64,000 bases of DNA from Suillus spraguei (lineage: Eukaryota > Basidiomycota > Agaricomycetes > Boletales > Suillaceae): contig JABCPU010000014.1 of the NCBI GenBank assembly GCA_016800925.1, positions 186,001 through 250,000 of the forward strand, written 5' to 3'. Both the position numbers and the translations under genes were made by a program. The notes below the pieces were generated by a model, which ran no database searches, had not been told where the DNA came from, and saw only the letters and a program-made list of their open reading frames with translations. Position 1 is the stretch's first letter, and each line of letters begins with the position of its first letter. Positions 9,635 through 20,431 of this stretch are shown here, piece after piece.

Positions 9635-11745
9635 CTACATCCTCTCCAAAGGCCTAATGCTCAGAAGCCGCATCGCAGCACCCAGCACATCTCTGGCACA
9701 AAGGTAGAGCCAAAGCCTTGCCCGAGCCTTCTCCGTGTCTTCTTCCCCTTTGACAATGAGCGTCTCCCAGGCGCTTGAAATTGCGTGAGCCAGGCGGAAA
9801 GCGAAAGTTACTACGCCACTGGGCTCGTGCGTCTTCAATGCAGTTTTCACGACGTCGGGGTAGGACCCTAGAAGGATAGCGATGTCGCGTGCGTGTTGGG
9901 AGGAAGCGAGAGAGGAAGTGTCGATCTGGGATGGAGGCGGCAAGGGGATGAGCTCTGGATTTTTTCGCTCCATGGAGGTTAGCCGGACATGTGCATATTG
10001 CAAATATGGTCCGGTATCGCCCTCAAAGGAAAGCATGCGGTCCCAGTTGAAGGTGTAGTTATTGATCCTGTTGCTGGATAAGTTGCAGTATTCGAATGAA
10101 ACTATGGTACTCACCGCTTGGCAGCCATGTCCTGGATCTTGATTCCTGTGATGCCCACTTCTCGAGCAACCATCTCGGGGTCTTCAATGTTGTTGTACTT
10201 CACCTCGTTCCGTTTCATCTGCTCGTGCATGACTGATGAGGCTTCGCGAATGATCTGATCTAAGAAGACCGCGGTTCCCTTCCGAGTGCTCATGCCGAGC
10301 ACCAAGCCGTAGTTGACATGCTCAAGGCGGTCTGCCCATGAGAACTCCATCAATGATAGCATCTTAAAAAACTGCGACAGATGCAGGTCCTGCTGCGATG
10401 CGACGACATAAATCATCTTGTCAAAGTGGTATTTCTCCCATCGCTCGATCGCACCACCAATGTCACGAGTGAGGTATATTGAAGTGCCATCTACGCGTGG
10501 AGATCAGTAATGCGTATGAGTTGATCGGTTGTTTAGACGTACTGGCTTTGCGGAGCACAGCCTTTCCAAGTTTCCATTTTTCGAGATCGACGAGTTTTGC
10601 ACCGTCGACATCACTGATGAGACCCATCTCCTCAAGGCGTTCGAGAGCCCGATCCTGCCACTCCTTGCCAACCTCACTCTCTCCTGTGTATACATTGAAC
10701 GATACGTTTAATCGTTCATATTCTTCTATGTATTTTTTGACGCTCATCTCTCGCCACACTCGCCAGTTAGCAAGTGCCGACTCATCGCCGTCCTCCATGC
10801 GCTTGAACCATTTGGCAGCTTCGACTTTAACGTTTGGATCTGAATCGGCGTCTTTTGAGACTTTGACGTAGACGTCGTAGAGGTGCTTGATTGCGTCTTT
10901 TTCAAGCTCCTCTTGTGAACCGTATTTTTCGAATCCGGTGGTGATCATGCCAAACTAACGAAATTACATTAAGTGTTAGAAACAGAAAAATGCGAAGGTT
11001 TTGCTCACTTGAGTGCCCCAGTCGCCCAGATAATTTAGAGAGACGACTTCCCATCCGCAAGCTTTGTACAAGTTGTCTAAAAATGCGCCTATAATAGTGC
11101 TTCGAAGATGTCCAACGTGGAACGATTTGGCGATGTTGGGGGACGAATACTCGATCACGAGTTTCTTGCCGGCGCCAGAGGTGTTTGTACCATACGACGG
11201 TTTGCCTGTGGGGTTGTTGTATGTGAGGGTATGTATTTGGTTGAGGACTTCGCGGATGAGGGAAGCGGTGTTGAGTTGGAAATGCAGGAATTGCTTGTCG
11301 TGAGTAATTGTCGAGATGAAGTCATCAGGTTGGAACTGGCAACAAACTGTGTCAGAAATTATGCTTGTGGAGCGAGGGAATAGCCGACGTGGAGCAGTGT
11401 AAAAACCGATCAACTCACATCAGTCGTGACTTTCTTTGCAAGCTCGTCCGACTTTCCCGGCAGCCTGAACCGGGGAAGAGCGACTGTAAAATCGACGCCT
11501 TTCTTTCCATAGTCAACACCGGTGTAAGCCTGCTCGAGTGTAAGCGGAGGCAGCGCATCGGATACACGTTTTGCAATAGCGATGCGGAAGGCATCTAGAA
11601 TGCAGGACGATGGGTCCGTGCCTAGAACAGAAGGTAAAGATGGCAATGATGAAACCATGGTTGCGAGAGGTCTCACGTAGGAGTATTTTACAAGGATCCT
11701 GGAGAGGATGGTGGTGGTATGTGTGAATCTGATGAGGAGCGCCAC
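9635..11745 (-). CDS. Arginyl-tRNA synthetase
   Basis: This class I synthetase charges tRNA-Arg for translation. The HIGH signature appears as HVGHLRST, the KMSKS equivalent as MSTRKG, and the conserved [18 protein letters not shown] and C-terminal RPLERM are present. Exons join cleanly with GT-AG ends: VTTD to FQPDDF, LGDWGTQ to FGMITTGF, and LRKAD to [13 protein letters not shown] estimate about 640 residues, as expected for cytosolic-type fungal ArgRS. The longest start (11745) gives a basic presequence-like segment without acidic residues ([20 protein letters not shown]); a second ATG 29 codons on (11658) would give the protein without it. This is the arrangement known in fungi for making mitochondrial and cytosolic forms from one gene. 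It is the only clear housekeeping gene within the repeat-rich left part. Confidence 0.93.
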
Positions 11746-11899
11746 GGCTTTTGGTCAGTCGTGCTTAAAGATTTGAAGATCAATTTAGATGACTCGGGAT
11801 GGAAGAGAAATCAGCAATCACGTGATTCAGTCGCGACGTGGACTGGAACCTGTACGCCATGCCTTTTTTTTTTCGTTGTACATACTCACATCACATAAA

Positions 11900-12545
11900 A
11901 ACAGGAAACTGTTCAAGAACGAGGATTGCCGTGACGTGGCCAACAACAATGCGGATGAGCTTGGACCGTCTGGTGTTCGCACTGAGGGTAGCAGTGACTT
12001 GGCTCGCTTACTTGCACAAATGGCAGCTCGCGATGCTGCAGGTTCGCACTACGGACTTGGAGCGAGCTGCGCCTGTACATCATCCATTGCCTACTCGGGA
12101 GAAGTCACCCCCTCCTCCAAGGACACCTCTGCCATCTTCACCAGCTCACGATGACCCACGTCATCCCACAAAGTCAGCTGCATCTGGGGAGGACTCCTTC
12201 CCTCCTGCAGGGACACCACGTCCTATCGCACATTCCACGAAACCAGCTGTGTCAAGTCCATTAGCTGCTCCAGAGAATTTACCGGCACCACCAGTAGCTC
12301 CATCCAGTGGCGAATTGATGACATCCGACGAGGAAGAAGAACCACAACCAAGCCAAAGAAGCGAAGAGCGGCGCCAGCCAAACGTGGCAAGGGCCAATCT
12401 AAGGCACTGGCAGTCGAGACTTCAGACGGCGAGTCTGATCTTCTAACTGGTTCAACTAAGCGCAAGGCAGCCGTTTTCTGCTAGAAACCAACGCACCAAG
12501 AAGAAACAGAAGAAGCAACTGACGCCCTTCACATCCAAAACTCTC
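11900..12545 (+). pseudogene. Proline- and lysine-rich coding relic, unidentified
   Basis: One frame gives a proline- and serine-rich stretch (RAAPVHHPLPTREKSPPPP) ending in an acidic TSDEEEEPQPS. Just after that a second frame continues in the same style with KPKKRRAAPAKRGKG, ETSDGESDLL and STKRKAA, and later RTKKKQKKQLTPF. Low-complexity nuclear-protein wording across two frames suggests one former coding sequence broken by small indels. I cannot name the family; a mobile-element accessory protein is possible. It could also be coding-like by composition alone. Confidence 0.25.
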
Positions 12546-12760
12546 ATTTGTACTCCCCCCCCCGCTGCTTTGCCATTTCGCACTGCTTGCCTCGTTGTTG
12601 ACTTATGGCAATACCTTGCTCGCACCCCAATACCTTGTAGTAGCTGGAATTAAGAATTAATACCGTGTTATGTCTGAACGAGAAAAAAACGTCTGAATAA
12701 GTCTGAACGGCACTTTATATCTGAATAAACCCGAGCGATACATGATATCTAAACTACGGC

Positions 12761-12800
12761 GACGACAACTTTTTTTCAACGAAAAAAAGTTGACGTCGTC
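12761..12800. repeat. A/T-tract hairpin
   Basis: The inverted repeat AACTTTTTTTC / GAAAAAAAGTT with a three-base loop is extended by GACGAC / GTCGTC after a three-base bulge. It lies in about 0.9 kb of gene-free DNA (12546-13452) that also repeats the word GTCTGAA several times around 12670-12710. The function is unknown. Confidence 0.5.
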
Positions 12801-13452
12801 ACTAGCGTTCATAGGGATTGTCAGATAGGGCCGGGTTTTGGCTGACATCGTTGACACGCGGATACTACCGCCAACTTGACATACAGCCATGTCTGAGTTG
12901 AGTAATTTTGGTGATGCGTCCGTCCTACTAATACACTAACACAATCGAAGTGTCCATATGGTCGCTCACTTCGGCCGCCCGGCGAGCCCTCTGCGCAAAT
13001 GTTACAACGTTACCCAGCCCTGTCTTCAAAAACTGTCTTGTCATCGCGGGTATCTAGGAGTGTGAAATCAATAATCCTTATGTCCGAACTGCTGAGAAAT
13101 AAAGTGGGTTTCACACCAGTTCCTTTACCGATGCTCTCACCCCGATTACCATGTGCCAGGCGCTGCGTGGTCGATCTTTGATTGAAACATACTTATTCTC
13201 GAATGTCACGTACCATCTCCTTCGCGAAAGAGAATTGATTCTACTTGCTGACAAGAACGGAACTACGAATGTCGGGTGCGTATGACAATAGGATGCGTTA
13301 CGGTGATGAAGGCGAACAGTCTCCAGCGTCCTGGGTATCTACTCAAGTGAAACCTGTGAATGCAGCACCAGTGACGCATATTTTAAACCGAAAAGTGCAT
13401 GCACCCCTGGAGTTGTGAGAAAGTCACCCACATCCCTCCAAAGTCCACCTCA

Positions 13453-16400
13453 ATGCCATCAACCTCCAGTGAAACGTCGAAGCTCGTTCCATTCACTACA
13501 CCCCTGCGAGTGTTTAAAGGCCATGAAGAACGTGTAATGGCAGTCTCAGTTTCCCCCGATCAACGACGGATGGTTACGGGCTCATGGGACAAGACGCTTC
13601 GTCTGTGGGACTTGAAGACAGGTGCATGTTGAAGAAGATGGAGGAACATCGCAGTGAAGTGTCGAAATTGAGTGTATCACGAGATGGGCAATTGATAGCA
13701 AGCGGTGATAGTGGAGGAGAGGTCATCGTCTGGCACGGAGAAACTGGAGAATCACTCACCCAAACCATCAAATTCCACTCCCGTCTGATATACTCGCTGG
13801 ACTTTTCCCCTGATGGGACAGTGCTGGCCACTGGTTCATATCACAACACGACGAAACTGTGGAACACCAAAACCTGGGAGCTACAAGGAGATCCAATCAA
13901 GTGTGGTACACATGTCCGCTGTGTTCAATATTCGCCATCTGGAAAACTTCTTGCCATCGCAACAGGGGATGATATTCAAATTTACAATACAGGCACAAGG
14001 AAACGCGTTGCATCCTGGGAGGGTCACACATCATACAACTTGTCACTCGCGTGGACGCCCGATGGCACACGCCTTCTTACTGGCGGCTCTACCTCTGATC
14101 CTACTATACGTGAATGGGATACAACAACCTGGCAACAGGTCGGTGACCCCTGGACTGGACACACTCATCATATCTATGCCATTGCTATTAATCCTACTGG
14201 TACACTCATCGCCTCTGCATCTGATGATAACTATGTCCGTCTCTGGAAGCTCTCAGTTCGACAAACTGTTGGTATCTTTAACCATTCATCTTCGCCACAA
14301 TGTATCACTTTCTCCTTGGATGGCAACTACATCCTCAGCGGAGGTGGTGATGAGACGATCTCGGAGTGGGCAGCTATGGGTATTCATCCAAAGGCATGTT
14401 TTAGTCCTTGACCCGTACCATAAATTGAGCTTGTTTTGTGCAGATTCTTGCCATCACGACAGCCCGCATTGCATGCATAGATGGAGACTTATCTATCGCC
14501 GAAGAACTGACACACGATATCAACACCGATGCGAATAACCATACTTCCTACGCCCATCGCTCATTCGTGATGTCTCGACAACAGGACTGGGACCACGCCC
14601 TTCAGGATGCAATCAATGTGAGATTCACTGACCCATCATCACCCTCTTATGACAGGTTAACTCAACGGTGGCATAGTCCATTAACATTCAGCCCTCATTA
14701 ATAGGCTATATCTCCAAGGGAATCGCCCTCTGCGGAAATGGCTGTGTCCCAGATGCGAGGGCAGCATTTGATGTTGCATCCATGTACACAGACCAAGACC
14801 CGCAAACCATTCATTTCCTGCTCCTGATCAAGGTATGTTGCAGTTATATCGCATATTGTCTGCTTCATTCCGTATTTCAGGCCATTGCTCTCTTCGGTGC
14901 AAATCGACATGATGAGGCAAACCTACTTCTCAAGGAACTCGCTGCCAGTTATCCGAATGCCGATATTCGCGCATGTCTTACCGTACAAGTAAGTATCATC
15001 CACGCTAGGCCATCAACGCTGATCTTTGCAACTCGTACGTTAGGCATATCTTTACGTTCAACTCGGAATCAAGGCCTTGGGTGACATGAGTTACGACGAA
15101 GCCATTGACCATTTCACGGCCGCTCTCAACTCCAGTGATCTATCATCGAATTCAGACATTCATGAAATATACGAGGATTTAGTCGTAGTGCGTTAGACTA
15201 ATGCGTGCATAATGCTTTCCATAACTGGGTCCCTTGTCCAGCTCTTCGGGTGGGATCTTAAATCCCTCTGGCTCACTACACACCAGAAGCGGTGCCAAGC
15301 TTTCCTTTCCTCACGCAAAGCCAATGAAGCTCTCGAATCATACACATCTATGATGAACAATATCGACGAAACAACAAAGGCCAGCTGCCTCGACTGGTCT
15401 ACTGGCAAGTCTTTAGTAACCTCATCTGAGGCTTTAATCCCCACCTGCATTTCACTCAGATTTCAAGAAAGAATGCAGCGCACTCTACGCTGTCAACGGA
15501 GATGCCGCCCTCACTGCCAGTGAGTATGACAGGGCTATTGACCTATACTCGGCGGCGATCGACTTGAATTCTGCATCTGATGTCGTCTTTGCAAATCGCA
15601 GCGAGGCAAAGTTGGGGAAATTACTATGGGAGGATGCGCTTCTCGACGCGCAAAAGGTGCGATCATGTCTACGTATTCGTAGCCCATGTTGACTTCGGCG
15701 ATGCATAGGTCACCAAACTCAATCCTTCATCTTACGTTGGACACCAGTTGACACATGCAGCGCTGCGTGGCGCACAACGTTACGACGAAGCTATCTAGGC
15801 CTTCACGATCATGTTGTCTAAATTGGACGATGCTCCCGAAGCGCAAATACGAGGTAAGTCGTAGAACACTCTTGCATCATCTTTAAATACCTATTTCGTT
15901 CTGCAGATTTGCGTCATCCATCCGAAGTAGAAGATGCTATTCACAGAGCTGTTTGGATTGAACTTGAATATGCCCCCCTTCGTCTGCTTAACACCTCTAC
16001 GGGTCTTCTGTGTGATAGAGCGGCACAAATAAAAGCCTTCAAAACGAGTGCAAAGTACAAGGAGCTTTTGTCATTCACGACAAAACGTTCAGACCTCCAA
16101 ATGCAATACATCCAGGACGTAGTGGCGACGTACTTCCGCTGCGTCCTGCTATCACACCGGCGGGAAGAGACGGAAGCACTGCTGCATGACATTCAGGACA
16201 AAGTTGTATACGAGTTGGATGAACTTGGTGGCATCGCGAAACTACAGTCGTTCTGCAAAATCGCCCACAATACTGGGTATGGATGGGCATGGATGGACAC
16301 ATGCTGCATCGACAAGAGGAGCAATACCGAGGTTCAAGAATCGGTCAACTCCATGTTCGTCTGGTACCGCCACTCAGCGCTTACCATTGTCTACCTACGT

Positions 16401-17561
16401 GATGTCCCTCCTTCATCCCAACCCGGTGCACTGGCGAGGAGCATTTGGAACGAGCGAGAATGGACTTTTCAAGAATTTGTCGCTCCGAAAGTTGCAGTCT
16501 TTTATCAAAATGATTGGTCGTTATATGTCAACGATCACTCTCCCAACCACAAGGAATCCCCTGCGATCATGAAGGAGTTGGAGGATGCGACGGGCATAGA
16601 TGCACGGACTATGTTGACCTTCCGTCCAGGTATGAGCGGCGCCCGAGAGAAATTGCAATGGGCTTCAAAGCGCGTCACTACATTGCAAGAAGATATCGCT
16701 TACTCGTTGTTTGGCGTCTTCGATGTCCACTTACCTGTGATTTATGGCGAGAAGAAGCAGAACGCGCTCGGTCGGCTCCTGCAGGAGATCGTGGCTCGGT
16801 CGGGTGACATCACTGTCCTCGACTGGATCGGACAACCGTCCGAGTTCAATAGCTGTCTTCCAGCCGATATTTCCTCTTACACCACTCCTCCACGCACCCT
16901 TCTTCCATCTTTGTCCGAAGATCAGATTCAGACAGCTATTTCTTTGCTGCGACGAACAATGCCTGCAGATCTTGCGTTGAAATTTTATAACCGGCTTGAA
17001 CAGCTAAGAGTCCCTCGCTTCGCCAACTGCAGACTTCATCTTCCTTGCATTTCATTCCGTGTCACAGAAGTCAAACGAAAACGTGGTCTACCCAGGGAGA
17101 CTCCCATCACGTATGGAGTCAAAGCAGACGGGCTTCACGACCTGCTGATCACCACTGACGAGACCCTAGTTCAATTCTCGCGGGGAAAGCCCATTCGGGA
17201 GACGTTCTTACTTGTCCGTCCGTGGGATCGGTATCTCCTCGAGGTACCTGATTTTGCAGAGCGACCTGACTTCGCAGACGATACGGAGAGCCTAGGAGAT
17301 TGGAGTGAGCCCGAGTCTTCAATGGATGACTCCCAGATGTCAGACGACTCTGACGAGTTACCCGGTGGTTCGCCTGAAGATCTTAGCCTACGAACGTTAC
17401 GGTTAATGGTTCGCCTCGGACACCCTTTTGATGCATTTTTGCTAGCGCAGCAGCGTCTCGGAGAATACAAGAGGATTGCATCGGACTATAACATTGTCGC
17501 ACAAGTCAAAGACATTGCTTCCGTTGATAACATGGACGTCGGTTATATAGAAATACTCTAG
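13453..17561 (+). pseudogene. WD40-TPR-HET protein, copy 1, with frame lesions
   Basis: The order of domains is about seven WD40 repeats (13453-14393), a TPR-like helical region in several exons (14445-15853), then a HET domain exon (15907-17561). The HET exon has WAWMDTCCIDK, MFVWYRHSALTIVYL, WTFQEFVAPKV and EDIAYSLFGVF, the wording of the heterokaryon-incompatibility domain. HET domains trigger cell death on non-self recognition in filamentous fungi; WD40 and TPR repeats would sense or scaffold. Against copy 2, one base is missing near 13621-13634 and breaks the frame after DLKTG. A TAG at 15796-15798 replaces the expected glutamate in YDEAI-AFTIML. The first intron donor at 14394 is GC where copy 2 has GT. 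The HET exon itself is open for about 550 codons. It is either a recent pseudogene or, if some lesions are assembly errors, a working gene. Confidence 0.72.
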
Positions 17562-17589
17562 CTGTATTTTTAAGGTCAGGCATGTCTAA

Positions 17590-18530
17590 TCAACATTCAT
17601 TTGTACTTTGATAATAATACCCGCATTGTGTCGACCAGCAGCGCCGCATGAAATCCAGGTGACATGCTTGAATTTGCAGGGAGTTATTAATGGGTTTGTG
17701 GTAATTGAACTTTGATCCCATGAGTTGCAGGGCAGTCTTGATCAACCAGTAGAGTAGTTTGCCATATAACACCTGCAGGTACCGAGTCAGTGTCAAAATA
17801 AACGTAAATGAGACACTGACCTGAAGCATGATACACTCAGGCGCATATATATCACTGGATTTGGTGGCACATTGTACGATTTGATCTTCGTAGAAGACGA
17901 TGAGCTCTGGGGCTGCCCAACGACTGCGCCAGTTTGGTAAGGGAATACCGGGTTGAATTCTACCATAATATTCAACACACCGAAGTCTGCAAGGCGCGGG
18001 GATCCATCAGCAGCAACCAGGACATTGTTCTATAGACATGGTCAGTTGTGTCATGGAATGTATAGTGTGTAAACTTACACTGCAGTGAGATCGTTATTGT
18101 CGTATACTGTCCACAGTATGGTAATCAGTTAAGCTGGTCGTTTCCAAGTCAATCCGTTACTGACGATATTTGAGCCCCTCAGTGATCTGTGAGCTCCCAT
18201 AATCAGCTTTGAAAGAGAAACTTACAATGTGAATGTGAAGCCCACCTATCGAGGGTTTCATGTGCATAAGCAAGGTATGTTCCGTTCGGTACCCTAGGAA
18301 AAATCAACACTCGAAATTGACCAAAACGTGTTACGGTGCCATGCAGGCATAACACATGTTGATGATTTAATCTGGTCCGGACCTTGATTTCGCGGTCAAG
18401 ATTCTGCATGGAATTCAGAGATCCAACAACTCCAAAAGCTACAGAAACATACATGATTTATTTTGGCAATATCAGCATCAGTGAGACTTGAGAACCGTGG
18501 AGATTTGACTGCAACCTGATTGAATATACT
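17590..18530 (-). pseudogene. Protein kinase relic
   Basis: Pieces of a fungal TKL-like kinase follow in order on the minus strand: beta-3 lysine in VAVKSPRFSSL, LDREIKVRTRLNHQHVLCL and FPRVPNGT from the N-lobe, a catalytic-loop stretch NNDLTAVNNVLVAADG (usually HGDLTG.N), LADFGV, RWAAPELIVFYEDQI, SDIYAPECIMLQ, and VLYGKLLYWL with DFMRRCWS from the C-lobe. The N-lobe, activation loop and C-lobe fall in different frames. Some breaks are introns, but between QTGAV and RWAAPEL one base appears to be missing, and the HGD histidine and glycine are changed. I judge it a degraded gene lying tail to tail with the HET gene. Confidence 0.6.
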
Positions 18531-18757
18531 AGTAGAAGATCAGCGTGTGGGATACTAATTTCGGACTTGCGCCCCTGTTCAATAGAGTCATTTGTAAAGC
18601 ATCTCCAAGTTCACCTGAAGGGGAAGGGATAAGAACGTTGGGTTGCCAGGTGACAATGCTTGTGTCTATAATGAACTGCAGCGGTTGTGATTTAAAGTAT
18701 GGAAAGCCAGACCATGCTTTTATCCACTTCTCAGAACCTTCCTGTTAAGGTAAGTGC

Positions 18758-19555
18758 TTCTCTGACATTTGAATGGTATTCTTCTCCCGTCTCTTCTTCG
18801 ATTGCTCGTTCGCTCGGCCATTCGGGCCCAAGTTTGTGTTTCACTGAATTTCCCATGGCCTCAGTGATTCATTGCCGTGCGCTCACGACCGATGTCGAGT
18901 TCGAAGTCGCATGTGGTCTCGACGTTGTGTTTGGATGAACTGGATTGTTGCGTGGCCACCGTTTTGTGGAAAGACAAGACTCCCGTCTCCAATGATCCTC
19001 TATGTTCAGACTCGAACTTTATTGTCAATGTCATCTTTTTCCGGCCGTTGTCAATCAGGGCCCCCAATAGATTTTCAACTTAGGAATTCTCGTCAAGTGG
19101 AAGGGTTAAAGTAGTCTGGCCAGTGTTGTTGCAACGGAATCAAAATTTGTTCCTCTTGGACTGTGCAGGTTCGAAATCTGCCGATGACGAGGTTTTTTTC
19201 TATCGAAACACACATTCACTCATGGATGGTTTCTTTAGAACCGTAACTGGTCTTAGCCAGGTGGTTGCTACAACAGAATCAAAAATGGATGGCTTCTTTA
19301 GAAGTTCACCGTAGCTGGTCTTAGCCAGGTGATTGCCACAATAAAATCAAAATATGTTTTTCTTGGACTGTGCAGGTGCTGCTGACAACCTTTTTTTAAT
19401 CGGAACACACCTTAACTGGTCTTAGCCCCTGTGGAAATTGTTGTTTAGTAACAATATTTACTCCATGGCGAGTCGTGCCTTCGGACACACTTCATGAGGC
19501 TAGCACAGGTTTCATGTACATAGTTCCTCTAGGAAGATTCTGAGAAGCAAACATT
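18758..19555 (+). repeat. Dispersed tRNA-Leu-like repeat element, copy 2 (internally deleted)
   Basis: It is the same element as 7846-9520, in the same orientation. Unit 1' begins near 19113 with B box GGTTCGAAATC at 19169-19179 and seven T at 19193-19199. Unit 2' (19253) keeps its A box but is deleted from the anticodon region into the next spacer (join at about 19280). Unit 3' (19321) has lost part of its T arm, with seven T at 19391-19397. A stub of unit 4' starts at 19422. Copy 2 is therefore a decayed relative. Confidence 0.7.
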
Positions 19556-20431
19556 TCAGAGGGCGAGCAAGGGCAAGGCGGCACATAGACTGAATGAGCG
19601 GCCCGCTGACCTACATAATTGATAAAATTCAAATTGCTTGGTGGAGAGTATCTGTTGGAACTCTGAAGAAGAAATCATTACATTTAGGAAAATCAATCTG
19701 TTCTATCGAGTATTCTACTCATGATCAATACTAGTACTGTGCGTCGAAGATTATTCCGCTCACCAGTAACTCCACTGTCTAAGCACTCTCGTACCAAACG
19801 GCTCAAGGACTCGGCGCTACAAGTACACTCATTACAATGTTACTTGAATGGAACCGTTGATATCAGAGATGTGTATACGAGTGATAATATACTTTTGACA
19901 TGGACCTTGTCGTTCTACAGCCAGACGATTTGTCGTTTCGTTCTTGTCAGCAAGTATCAATCCTCATTCACGAAGGAGATGATACATGACATTCGAGAAT
20001 AAATATATGTCAAGGAAAGTTCGACCTACATGGTAATCGGAGCGAGAGCAGAGTGAAAAGTTATATGCATGTTTTCGAAGGTGATGTGCTGCAGTAGATG
20101 CTCAACAACAAAAACAACGATATTCATACAGCCATGTAGGATCTGAGATAGCTGAATTCGAACGCTAGGAAGCATCAACTGTTGATTGGAGATACATTCT
20201 AGAAGCTTCGGGGACAAGAATCAGATGCACGCATGCACTGAGCCGCAGGGAGCATTAATGGTGATGGAGGCAAACGGCCTCGTGTCCTGGACTTGTCCAT
20301 GGAAACGAGGCAAGTTGACACAGCATAAAACGCACAACACACGCTGCGTACCACTGCAGCTTAGAGTAAGAGGTCCACAGTTCCTCGAAAGTTTACCTCA
20401 ACCACGCCCAACGCTATTAATCTCCAGTAAA
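19556..20431. other. Gene-free stretch upstream of the second WD40 gene
   Basis: A 93-codon open frame at 19721-20002 begins with basic wording (STVRRRLFRSPVTPLSKHSR) but matches nothing I know. The frame of the downstream WD40 gene is also open upstream to 20186; I place its start later because copy 1 has its ATG at the equivalent position. The rest shows nothing I can name. Confidence 0.35.

Noticed and set aside
12161..12465. Minus-strand frames opposite the proline-rich relic
   Set aside because: Glycine/serine-rich shadows of the proline-rich plus strand, without domain wording.
15909..17561. A stand-alone HET-domain gene starting at 15909
   Set aside because: The frame begins just after an acceptor site at 15906, lacks an ATG there, and continues the exon chain of the WD40-TPR gene; it is the last exon.
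19721..20002. 93-codon open frame as a gene
   Set aside because: No recognisable domain, no splice partners, and it lies in repeat-rich DNA; kept only as a note.
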